Origin: an uncultured Lachnospiraceae bacterium
Lineage (GTDB): Bacteria > Bacillota > Clostridia > Lachnospirales > Lachnospiraceae
Length of the DNA: 64,000 bases
Direction: 5' to 3'
Assembly (NCBI GenBank): GCA_947631955.1
Contig: CANRNJ010000001.1
Span: 310,001-374,000, forward strand
Part shown: in pieces, positions 16,595 through 24,020 of the stretch
Layout of the letters: each line of letters starts with the position of its first letter
Position numbering within the stretch: the first letter of the stretch is position 1
Made by a program: the position numbers and the translations under genes
The notes under the pieces: generated by a model
What the model was told of the DNA's origin: nothing
The model's database searches: none
What the model saw: the letters and a program-made list of their open reading frames with translations, nothing else

Positions 16595-17704
16595 CTAATA
16601 ATTTTTATACGAATTAACATAAGAAATATATGCAAATGCGTATGCATACCAACTCATAGCCCTGTGATTGTCAAGAGTATCAGATTCATAATTGACTATA
16701 CCTAAAGCTGGTACATATCGTCCTTGCTTATCCAAATTTTTATCAATATTTATCAACACATTCTCTAAATCTTGTCCGTTTGAGTATTTCTTTTCATAGC
16801 ATAGTGAAATTAATACCTCAGGGATACCCCATAAATGACTAGAATCATCCATAATATCGTAATTTACAAAATAATCTTCTTTTATTGCATTTAAAGATTC
16901 TTCCGCTAAATTCAAATATCTTTTATTTTGCGTTAATTCATACACCCTATAATAAGAAGTTACTGAAAAACACCAATGGACCAAATCATTCTTACTATCC
17001 CTTTCCTCGCAATACAACCACTTCCCGCTTGAAATCATAGTATTTTCTTCGAATTGTGTAATCTTTTCTATAATTTCATCAGATAAAATATCAAGACCAT
17101 AAATGTCATCATAATCAGCTAAAAATTGCATTGTATACACATTTACATTATGAACAGTGTATATTTTGTCATTCTCAGAGCTGCTATACCAAAAGCAAAT
17201 TCCTTTTTCATTTTCATCAAAACCTATATGTTCCAAAAGTGTTCTTCTAATTTGCTCTATATAGTCTTTATATAAGTCATCTTTGGTTTCGTTATACATT
17301 TCACATATTGCGAATCCTATTACACTTGTTGTATAAGTATATTCCGTATTTATATCGTTTACCGTTCCATCAGAAAAAGCATCATAGGGAAAACGCAAGC
17401 CCCACCCTATAAAACCATCATCATCCTTATCACCGTTTTTAATTAGATAATCAATAATATCCTTAGAATAGTATAAATAATCTCCCCCCCCCGTTGACTT
17501 ATACATATATAGACATGATAATGCATAATGGCCTAATGCATCAAATTCAATATCTTCATAGTCATTTAATTCCTCTAAAGAATAATCAACTAAGCGTTTT
17601 GCCCTATATTTATCGGAATCATTTTCTTTACCACACCCAGAAATAACAAGAATTAAAACACACAATGTAAATATTCTAGGAATAACTATTTTCTTATTCA
17701 TCAT
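16595..17704 (-). CDS. Lipoprotein with helical toroid-like repeats, unknown function
   Basis: 369 aa from the ATG at 17704, 3 bases upstream of a second ATG. Lipobox LVISGCG (Cys about residue 24). The body has recurring Tyr/Trp-rich helices (HYALSCLYMYKST, SVIGFAICEMYNE, YTMQFLADYDDIYG, HWCFSVTSYYRVYELT, SHLWGIPEVLISLCYE). The pattern suggests the alpha/alpha toroid of glycan-active enzymes such as family 88/105 hydrolases or epimerases, but I cannot name catalytic residues. Nine G at 17484-17492 (minus strand) encode GGG in YKSTGGGDYL; the frame is intact. The start overlaps the end of the upstream gene, so the two are coupled. AT-rich codon use unlike the core genes. Confidence 0.65.
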   Translation of the reverse strand: MMNKKIVIPRIFTLCVLILVISGCGKENDSDKYRAKRLVDYSLEELNDYEDIEFDALGHYALSCLYMYKSTGGGDYLYYSKDIIDYLIKNGDKDDDGFIGWGLRFPYDAFSDGTVNDINTEYTYTTSVIGFAICEMYNETKDDLYKDYIEQIRRTLLEHIGFDENEKGICFWYSSSENDKIYTVHNVNVYTMQFLADYDDIYGLDILSDEIIEKITQFEENTMISSGKWLYCEERDSKNDLVHWCFSVTSYYRVYELTQNKRYLNLAEESLNAIKEDYFVNYDIMDDSSHLWGIPEVLISLCYEKKYSNGQDLENVLINIDKNLDKQGRYVPALGIVNYESDTLDNHRAMSWYAYAFAYISYVNSYKNY

Positions 17705-18479
17705 ATGCTTTAATCCAATCATCAAAATATATTACATCAGCTATATTTTGCTGAGAGTATGCCATGACTGTCATATCTCTCATATTATTGTTTTCATTAT
17801 CATCCTCTGAAACTAATCCTAAACATGCTTCTGGAATAATATATCTCTCAAATGAAGTCCTATAATCGCTGAAATAGTTTGATACGACGCCGCTATTTCT
17901 ATACCCTACACACATTTCTACGGCATATCCAGTATATACTAAAGTATTAAAACCTCTTCCTTGCATGTATTGAGCAAATTCATTTGAATCAGAAAACTCA
18001 TCATAGTAATGTAATTCTACCACATTATCATCTACTAGTTCTCGAAGATCATCTACAATTTCTGTATCGTAATCAATTATCTCCGGATTATTAGTAAACA
18101 CTAATGTTTTAACCCCATTATCATATGCGCTTTCTATTATTGGAATGGTGTACTCAATAACATTATCTTGAATATCAGCATTCAATTCTGGAAAAGGTGA
18201 ATCTTTCCAAGGATCGATAACTATTAAGGCTACTTCATCAAGCTCTTTTTCATTCTTTTTCCATCCCGGATTAGTTTCGTATCCCCCCCCCTCGTTCTTA
18301 TCATAATAACAGTAATGGTAACTATCTATGTTAACTGCCTGCGCTTTGTTAGCGTTAGTTTCCTCTTGTATGATTTCAAAATCTCCTTGTGAGATAATAT
18401 TTTCGCTCTGCTTTTTTATATTATTACCTGTAATCGTAATTGATGTTAAAACTAATAATAACATTAACTTCTTTCTCAT
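17694..18479 (-). CDS. Secreted isochorismatase-like hydrolase
   Basis: 261 aa from the ATG at 18479 (GGAG nine bases upstream). N-terminal signal sequence KKLMLLLVLTSITITG without a lipobox cysteine. The body carries isochorismatase-fold marks: ALIVIDPWKDSPF (catalytic Asp), IPIIESAYDNGVKTLVFT, and NTLVYTGYAVEMCVGYR with the nucleophilic Cys. A signal peptide is unusual for this mostly cytoplasmic family. Nine G at 18283-18291 encode GGG in NEGGGYETNPG near residue 70; the frame is currently intact. It is coupled to the downstream lipoprotein, so the pair may act on the same extracellular substrate, which is unknown. Confidence 0.7.
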   Translation of the reverse strand: MRKKLMLLLVLTSITITGNNIKKQSENIISQGDFEIIQEETNANKAQAVNIDSYHYCYYDKNEGGGYETNPGWKKNEKELDEVALIVIDPWKDSPFPELNADIQDNVIEYTIPIIESAYDNGVKTLVFTNNPEIIDYDTEIVDDLRELVDDNVVELHYYDEFSDSNEFAQYMQGRGFNTLVYTGYAVEMCVGYRNSGVVSNYFSDYRTSFERYIIPEACLGLVSEDDNENNNMRDMTVMAYSQQNIADVIYFDDWIKAYDE

Positions 18480-18559
18480 ATCACCTATCTCCATATGTTG
18501 ATTATGATAACATATTTTACAACAATTTTACAACATTGTAAAGAAATGCTTCAAGTAGA

Positions 18560-18891
18560 AAACAGGAGAATAATTGAGGAAAACCATTTGGCGTAACACA
18601 AAACCATTCGGCAAAACTCTTCACTTCGTTAAATTATGTATCCATATCCTTCTATCTCCACTCTTAATGCAGCATCTCCGACAGAGCAAAAAGCAGGGGC
18701 CCACCAGTCACCCGGCGAACCCCTTCTTTCTCAAGCTTCCTATCAGGAAGCCCCGCTTTCAAAGAAAACTCCGTTTTCTATTTTTCAAGCCATTTATTCA
18801 CTTTTTCACCCAACAGTACCGGCCTCAAAAACTCATTTATTATTGACCGCCGCCTGTGCGGTGAGGTGACGGAGCGGACCAATCCCCCCCC
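18560..18891 (-). repeat. Repeat copy B, about 330 bp, with C8 run at its edge
   Basis: Homologous over its whole length to copy C (21036-21340) and in parts to copy D after ppdK. It includes the block CACTCTTAATGCAGCATCTC, a degenerate terminator hairpin at 18696-18723, and from 18823 the ppdK-end-like sequence, which on the minus strand reads GPLRHLTAQAAVNNK and stop. Eight C at 18884-18891 adjoin it. The gap to 19012 also holds a minus-strand gene fragment (YEQAKETNNNLKKYLDEAI, stop at 18943, then an open frame running into the G run). No complete gene is seen. Confidence 0.8.
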
Positions 18892-19012
18892 TATACAATT
18901 ATATAATGAAATAGCATCCTCATTGTTAAGTTTCAGCACCTCTCATATTGCCTCATCCAAATATTTTTTTAAGTTGTTGTTTGTTTCTTTTGCTTGTTCA
19001 TAGAGCAGCGCC

Positions 19013-19433
19013 TTACTCTTCTATTTGCCTCAAGATAATGTCCATCATCTGTCTAGGTGTAACAATGTAAGGTTTCTCTGGAAAATGCTTTATATTACCC
19101 GTAACAAGATAGGCATCCTCCTCATTCCGTTCTTCCATGACCACTTCATAAAACACCCTGTCTTTTGGGTCAGGAAAAGGTATATCCAATCCCCGTGCAT
19201 CCACATAGAATCCCAACCGTTCTATCTCACCAACGGCATCCCTCAATAATTGCCTGAGTCAGTCGGAATTTCGGACGTGCAAGCACCTCCCGGTATTCTT
19301 TTACAATGTGCTGATTCAACAGCGGTATGATCGTTCCGCTGTAAACAAGTTCCAATACATTGCCGGGAACAGAGTCCCATTTCAACATAGCGGAAACAAG
19401 GACATTTGTGTCAATGACAGCATAATATTTCAT
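19013..19433 (-). pseudogene. PIN-domain toxin, frameshifted
   Basis: Starts MKYYAVIDTNVLVSAMLKWD (first acidic residue of the PIN active site) and runs to RPKFRLTQAII, where the frame breaks near 19240. The rest continues in another frame (19013-19246) with GLDIPFPDPKDRVFYEVVME and the second acidic cluster, then DAYLVTGNIKHFP. Together they make one ~140-aa PIN-family RNase toxin. As it stands the first frame stops after 13 wrong or missing residues, so the toxin lacks half of its catalytic site. It sits 8 bases after a RelB/DinJ-type antitoxin gene. Confidence 0.8.
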
Positions 19434-19441
19434 CCGCCGCC

Positions 19442-19723
19442 TCACTCTCTGGCTGCGGAGATCTCTGCATCGATCTCTTCCAACGGCATTTCGGAGATTC
19501 CACATTCTTCTGCGATGCGGCTGGCAGCCTGCATTGCCTTTAACCCCTTATTTTCCGTTTCCGGCTCCAGTTTCATACTGAATGGAACGCCATTCTCCTG
19601 TATCAGCCTTGACATACACATCCGAAGATAGGTCTGAAGGTCTATGCCAAGCCTTTCACATATTTCAACTGCCTTTATCCGCAATGTTTCTTCTGCTCTG
19701 AACTGAACCAAGGTATTTGCCAT
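19442..19723 (-). CDS. RelB/DinJ-type antitoxin
   Basis: 93 aa, AGGAGG before the ATG. N-terminal ribbon-helix-helix: TLVQFRAEETLRIKAVEICE and RLGIDLQTYLRMCMSRLIQE, then an acidic neutralising tail. It pairs with the PIN-type toxin just downstream. RelB-like antitoxins normally bind their own promoter. The antitoxin is intact while the toxin is frameshifted. Confidence 0.85.
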   Translation of the reverse strand: MANTLVQFRAEETLRIKAVEICERLGIDLQTYLRMCMSRLIQENGVPFSMKLEPETENKGLKAMQAASRIAEECGISEMPLEEIDAEISAARE

Positions 19724-19841
19724 ATTTCATCCCTCCTGATGGATTCTTTATTTTTATTGTATCATCATTTGATTTTAATTGCAATCATTTGGCGATATTG
19801 TTCACACAATTAAATAAATATAAAATGTCCGAAACAGTTTT

Positions 19842-20048
19842 TCAATTATATCTCTTTTTTCTCACGATCTTACTGTACATATATTCAATTTTCAATTCTG
19901 TCTGTGGAAATTGTATAACTTCAAAAATATTCTGATCAAGCGATAATACCCAATAACGTTTTGGAAATATCGTTACTTTCATATCTTTTTTCTTTTCCAA
20001 AGCATTTGACTTTTCCTGACTTAATCGTTCTGTAAAATCTTGATTCAT
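19842..20048 (-). CDS. Hypothetical protein, 68 aa
   Basis: Frame with GAGGAAAG seven bases before its ATG. It reads MNQDFTERLSQEKSNALEKK, then KDMKVTIFPKRYWVLSLDQN and ends KKRYN. Charged N-terminus, mixed C-terminus, no membrane segment, no family recognised. It could be a small orphan antitoxin or a gene remnant. The ribosome site is the main support. Confidence 0.35.
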   Translation of the reverse strand: MNQDFTERLSQEKSNALEKKKDMKVTIFPKRYWVLSLDQNIFEVIQFPQTELKIEYMYSKIVRKKRYN

Positions 20049-20276
20049 AAATCTTTCCTCAACCGTCTTTCATTCTTGATACTCATAGCCTGCGTTACAA
20101 ATCAAAAATACTATATTTAGTATATGGAATCATTTTTTCTACTGTATTTAGTGTTTTTAATCATATTCAATATTCTTCGGCACTTATTAACCACCGGCTT
20201 AATCGGTAGTTTATTAAAAACTGCCATACAAGAAAAAGCACCTGCCCGGTATCCGGAACAAATGCATCTCTCAGGA

Positions 20277-20610
20277 TCAATATTCCATTTTTGTGTCTGC
20301 CAACTGCCTTCGGACATCCCTGCCGCCATACATGATACGGATAACATACACCTTGTTCTCAACTGCCTCCGACAGATAAAAAAACAAGATAATTGTCCAC
20401 AGGGAAAACCCTCATCCCACGGCTGTGCCACGGTTCATCATTATACAGGCGGTAACGCATCGGCATTTCGCTGAGTGAACGTATCCCTTCCATGATCCTT
20501 CCGGCCTGCCCAGCTGCCGCTTCCGGTGCACACAGTTCCTCTGCAATATATGTGTACAGACCCCTCAGATCCCGCCTTGCACCTGCTGTATACACAACTT
20601 TCCAACTCAT
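20277..20610 (-). pseudogene. RelE/ParE-type toxin, frameshifted at a T7 run
   Basis: Begins MSWKVVYTAGARRDLRGLYT, a RelE/ParE start, and reaches RVFPVDNYLVF. There a run of seven T (A7 on the plus strand, 20378-20384) shifts the frame and it stops at 20359. With six T it would continue FYLSEAVENKVYVIRIMYGG and RDVRRQLADT to a stop at 20277, the normal toxin end with catalytic basic residues. The last four bases of the antitoxin overlap its start, the usual coupling. A one-base slip therefore inactivates the toxin. Confidence 0.82.
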
Positions 20611-20912
20611 ATACCGAAATCCCTCTTCATCTCCAATTCCACAGCGTCTGCCGGATAAACCCTGCCTTCCCGTATATCAGCCATGCCCTCTTCAATTTTC
20701 CTGTCAAACTGTTCTTTGGTAAGGGATCTATATGCATCCGGTACTTCCTGTGGCAGCTTCATCTCAAACGGGATCCCCCGCTGAAGCACGATCTGCCTTA
20801 AAAACATCCCTACGGCATTTGACATCGAAATACCCAGCCGTTCAAGCACTTGCTCCGCCTGTTCCTTTATCTCAGGTTCCACATGTGCAAATACATTTGC
20901 TGTTCTTGCCAT
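20607..20912 (-). CDS. RelB/DinJ-family antitoxin
   Basis: 101 aa from the ATG at 20912 with AGGAGG eight bases upstream; the frame to 20972 has no such site. RHH domain in ANVFAHVEPEIKEQAEQVLE and RLGISMSNAVGMFLRQIVLQ, then the DinJ-like GIPFEMKLP segment and an acidic C-terminus (MADIREGRVYPADAVELEM). It overlaps the RelE/ParE-type toxin by 4 bases. Intact, unlike its toxin. Confidence 0.88.
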   Translation of the reverse strand: MARTANVFAHVEPEIKEQAEQVLERLGISMSNAVGMFLRQIVLQRGIPFEMKLPQEVPDAYRSLTKEQFDRKIEEGMADIREGRVYPADAVELEMKRDFGI

Positions 20913-21035
20913 ACCAATCACCTCCTGCCTATAGTATAACCATTCTGATTGCAGATTGCAAGCAGTCTGCAAATTTTATAAACCGAACCACACTATTTTT
21001 CTTTAAAATCAAATTTATATACCGCAAACGCAAAA

Positions 21036-21340
21036 CAGGAGAATAATTGAGGGAAACCTTTTGGCGTACCCCAATACCATTCTGCAAAACTCTTCCTTAC
21101 GCCGATCGTGTATCGCCATCCACTATCGCCACTCTTAATGCAGCATCTCCGATAGAGCAAAAAGCAGGGGCCCACCCTCCATTCCGGCGAACCCCTTCTT
21201 TCTCAAGCTTCCTATCAGGAAGCCCCGCTTTCAAAGAAATTTCCGTTTTCTATTTTTCAAGCCATTTATTCACTTCTTTCGCCAAACACTACCGGCCTCA
21301 AAAACTCATTTCTCCTTGATCGCCGCCTGCGCCGCAGTTA
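21036..21340 (-). repeat. Repeat copy C, about 305 bp
   Basis: Aligned with copy B across its whole length (shared TTTCTCAAGCTTCCTATCAG and CAAGCCATTTATTCACTT). Its right end, 21296-21332, is identical over 37 bases to the 3' end of ppdK including the stop codon. On the minus strand it encodes RVKNPLSLTAAQAAIKEK and stop, preceded by an open frame SNRRSGGVK. The terminator hairpin at 21167-21195 is degraded. No gene is supported from 20913 to 21444. Confidence 0.8.
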
Positions 21341-21444
21341 AACTTAGAGGATTTTTAACCCTCTTTACCCCACCCGATCTGCGATTCGACAAACAGAGGC
21401 GCCAAATTGTGCTTTTATAACAAGACATTTTTTCTTAATCCTTT

Positions 21445-22179
21445 TTATATAAATGCGACTATTCCTAAGACAACCGAAAGAATACCGAGACCTATTGATA
21501 CATATGTAAGTATTGTATTCTTTTTCTTTTCCTTATTATTTTCATCCTGTAAATTAGAAAATTGCCTTTGCAAGTCCTCATTTCCTTTTTCCAAAATTGC
21601 TATTTTCCTATCTAATTCATCTTTCTCCAATTTCTCCTTCTGCTGCAATTTCTCTGTAATGGGCAAATTAGTAATAATCAATTTGTATACTGTTGCATAT
21701 TCGTAATACGCATCTTCATATTTTTCATATGACTCAATAACATCATCTGCCTTTGCCTCTACCATTCTTGCATTTCCAGCCTTTACAATCGCAGATGCAT
21801 GGGTCTTTGATAATTCATTTATAAAGTCACCATTATTTACATGGGATAAATCCACATTTTTATACAGCTCACGGAATTCAATATAATATTGGTCGAAAGC
21901 ATAACACATATATTTATATGCATCTAATTGCGCCCTTTTAATATGCCTTTTCGCCTTATTGACATTTTTCCACGCAACTTCCTCACTTTCACAGACATAT
22001 GCTTTAGCTATATGAGAAAAAACCGCACGAATCTCATTTAAAATTTCAACTGGAAATTTATTTTGCAAAACTTCCAGTTGACCTATAAATATTTTTATTG
22101 AATTGTGATACTGACTATATATCTCTTCTAATTCACGCTGTAACGCTCTATCTTCATAAACTTTGGTAACTTCATCCAT
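21445..22179 (-). CDS. Tail-anchored coiled-coil protein, unknown
   Basis: 244 aa, GGAG seven bases before the ATG, 2 bases after the stop of the 79-aa gene, so cotranscribed. Helical throughout. Residues about 170-215 are a strong coiled coil (LQQKEKLEKDELDRKIAILE, EDLQRQFSNLQDENNKEKKK) and the last 20 residues are a membrane helix (ILTYVSIGLGILSVVLGIVAF). This suggests a cytoplasmic protein anchored by its C-terminus. No known family is recognised. AT-rich, on a repeat-bounded cassette; a defence or surface role is possible but unsupported. Confidence 0.6.
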   Translation of the reverse strand: MDEVTKVYEDRALQRELEEIYSQYHNSIKIFIGQLEVLQNKFPVEILNEIRAVFSHIAKAYVCESEEVAWKNVNKAKRHIKRAQLDAYKYMCYAFDQYYIEFRELYKNVDLSHVNNGDFINELSKTHASAIVKAGNARMVEAKADDVIESYEKYEDAYYEYATVYKLIITNLPITEKLQQKEKLEKDELDRKIAILEKGNEDLQRQFSNLQDENNKEKKKNTILTYVSIGLGILSVVLGIVAFI

Positions 22180-22181
22180 AT

Positions 22182-22421
22182 TTATTCTCCAAACAGTCCC
22201 TTATTCACTTCATCCATTGAAAGGAATTCATCTCTCGCAAGCAGTGGATTCCCCCTGCCAACAATCCGATTATCTGTGTTTGGCAAAAAACTACATCCTC
22301 GCTTACCTGCCTGATTCAAAAAATTTATCTCATCATCATAATCAAATTCCTTGAACGTATCGCAATTAATTCCAATAACGAATGATGCCATTTCTTTTGT
22401 TTTTTCATTTATACTGTACAT
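22182..22421 (-). CDS. Hypothetical protein, 79 aa
   Basis: ATG at 22421 with a weak TAGGGA site. Soluble, acidic; it contains KEMASFVIGINCDTFKEFDY and a turn-rich middle (NTDNRIVGRGNPLLARDEFL). It ends two bases before the 244-aa coiled-coil gene. No family recognised; tight linkage suggests joint function with the downstream membrane-anchored protein. Confidence 0.5.
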   Translation of the reverse strand: MYSINEKTKEMASFVIGINCDTFKEFDYDDEINFLNQAGKRGCSFLPNTDNRIVGRGNPLLARDEFLSMDEVNKGLFGE

Positions 22422-22757
22422 ATCAATCCCTACTTTTTCAGATATTATTTGAAGTATGTATCATTTTCTTCAAAAATATCTGTAGCAATTAAATCCATTC
22501 TTTTACATCTTTCAAATCAATTTACCATATACTTTATAACCCTAAAGCAAATAATAGTATATCACTCTAACACATCATGTGCAAGATATTATCCTTTTTC
22601 ATTTAAATTTATATTTTCTTATATTATATCCTACATTTTCAATAATTACCACTATTTTATCTTTTTTCTTTTTCTTTTTTCGCTTTCTTTTTCGCAAACG
22701 GTGCTTCCATCTTTTAGTGAACAATGTTTCCTGCTTGATATTTCATTTTACCTCCTG
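22422..22757. other. AT-rich gap without a convincing gene
   Basis: 336 bases of very AT-rich sequence between the phase-variable membrane protein and the 79-aa gene. On the minus strand it contains TATAAT (near 22610) that could serve as a -10 box for the downstream pair, and a 17-codon lysine-rich frame without a ribosome site. I see no supported feature. Confidence 0.4.
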
Positions 22758-23340
22758 TTAACTGTTTTCAACAATAACTTTCAACGGAGAATGGCTTTCA
22801 ATTTCTTCTTTAAAATCTATATGAGAAGCAAACTGTATATTAAAATATATCATTCCCTCCGTAAACCTACGTTCCTCTGTTGGCTTTGATGGGATTGACC
22901 CATCTTTTTTGTAGTTATACCAAACTGAATTACCATTACCATATATTTGAATTCTATTTGATTTATTCTTTAATACACACTTCGATATTTCTGAATACTT
23001 CATGGTATTGATTTGTTTTCGAGTGACTTTTCTACTATAATATCTTTTCGGCAAATATAAGACCAAATAATCATTGTAAAAATGCAATTCCATTGGTGAA
23101 GGCATATATTCTTTTTTTCCCCCCCCCATAAAATCCAAATTTAATCGCTAGAATGATAAAAAATATTCTTACTGGCCAAAATAATTCTTCAAACACATTA
23201 GTATCCAGTACAACTGAACCTATAAAAATTATTCCAATAATAACCCATACACAATTTTTTAACCATCTCTTACCTTTATTATCTTCTGTCAGCATTAAAA
23301 CTGCTTCATATGTTTTGATTGCATAATTCGAATTATCCAT
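22758..23340 (-). CDS. Membrane protein split by a G9 run; phase-variable, currently off
   Basis: The frame from 23340 encodes a short basic start, two membrane helices (CVWVIIGIIFIGSVVLDT, FWPVRIFFIILAIKFGFY), then GGG from nine G at 23119-23127 (minus strand). It goes out of frame and stops at 23071. The other frame, open to 22758, continues GGGKKEYMPSPMELHFYNDY and a ~110-residue domain (IQIYGNGNSVWYNYK) like the YcxB/PH-like bacterial domains. With eight G instead of nine the two join into one ~194-aa protein without loss. Slippage in the G run would thus switch it on and off. Single-base sequencing error is the main alternative. It follows the 91-aa gene by 11 bases. Confidence 0.7.
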
Positions 23341-23351
23341 TATCTTTCTCC

Positions 23352-23627
23352 TTATGCTGCATTTCTTAAAACAGGCATTTCTACATTTGGTATGTATACA
23401 TCTGATACTGAAGTATTAATATTACAAGAAGATGATAATTTACTTATCACCTCTGTATCTAACATTATTCCATCCACACTATTTACAGTAAATGCAGTCA
23501 AAGAAGGCAAGACAATACTACTAAATCCAACACTAAAAATATTGAATAAAGTGAAACCATTTTTTAAAATATCCTTTGATACACTTATCATATTTTTTAT
23601 AAAACTAATAGTACCTTTAGATAACAT
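23352..23627 (-). CDS. Small hydrophobic protein, 91 aa, unknown
   Basis: ATG at 23627 with GTGAGG upstream. Reads SFIKNMISVSKDILKNGFTL, then a hydrophobic middle (FNIFSVGFSSIVLPSLTAF) and a Ser/Val-rich end with two Cys-free turns (SDVYIPNVEMPVLRNAA). Could be a small membrane-active peptide or a partner of the two-TM protein 11 bases downstream; a peptide-immunity pair is conceivable but there is no motif proof. Confidence 0.45.
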   Translation of the reverse strand: MLSKGTISFIKNMISVSKDILKNGFTLFNIFSVGFSSIVLPSLTAFTVNSVDGIMLDTEVISKLSSSCNINTSVSDVYIPNVEMPVLRNAA

Positions 23628-23739
23628 GAAATGACCTCACATTTGCAGCAACGTGGATTTTAATTCATATTGAAGCAAATGTGAGTTACTTCCTATTATC
23701 TAAAAGACATCTGCCTCTACAATTCAGACCCAGAACTGG

Positions 23740-24020
23740 CTAGCCATTATGGAAAACCTTTTAGCGTACCCCAATACAATTTGGCAAAACTCTTCATTAC
23801 GCCAAATTGTGTATTCCAATCCCTTATTGCCACTCTTAATGCGATATCTTAGATAGTGCAACGAGATGAAACACGCTTTGCGTGTTTCACCCGTTATCGC
23901 GGCATTCGCCAAATTGACAAGCAAGCTTGTCAGCCCGACTCATTGCCCGCGTAAAAAGGGGCTCACCAGTCACCCGGTGAACCCCCTGAAACTCAATAAT
24001 CCTTTTCAACCCTCAAAAAC
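23740..24020 (-). repeat. Repeat copy D, downstream of ppdK
   Basis: The presumed native copy. It shares with B and C the blocks TGCCACTCTTAATGC and GCAAAACTCTTC, but has an extra ~80 bases holding two perfect hairpins (TGAAACACGC/GCGTGTTTCA, 23867-23889; TGACAAGC/GCTTGTCA near 23915-23932). It also contains a CAATTTGGC/GCCAAATTG inverted repeat. The repeat continues into the last codons of ppdK (to about 24047). Confidence 0.7.
23952..23986 (-). terminator. ppdK terminator
   Basis: Stem GGGGCTCACC (23958-23967) with GGTGAACCCC (23976-23985), one mismatch, 8 base loop, and five T after it on the minus strand. It lies 35 bases past the ppdK stop. Copies of this hairpin occur in repeats A, B and C. 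Confidence 0.85.

Noticed and set aside
8899..23340. All frameshifts are assembly errors
   Set aside because: Possible for single homopolymer sites, but the 40 kb of core genes show none and several lesions are deletions or stumps, so decay or slippage is the better general explanation.
23760..23830. Integron attC-like site in repeat copy D (CAATTTGGC/GCCAAATTG)
   Set aside because: The inverted repeat is not kept in copies B and C and no integron integrase is present.
16058..24020. CRISPR array
   Set aside because: Repeats are four, 100-330 bases long and kilobases apart, with genes between them; no short regular spacers.
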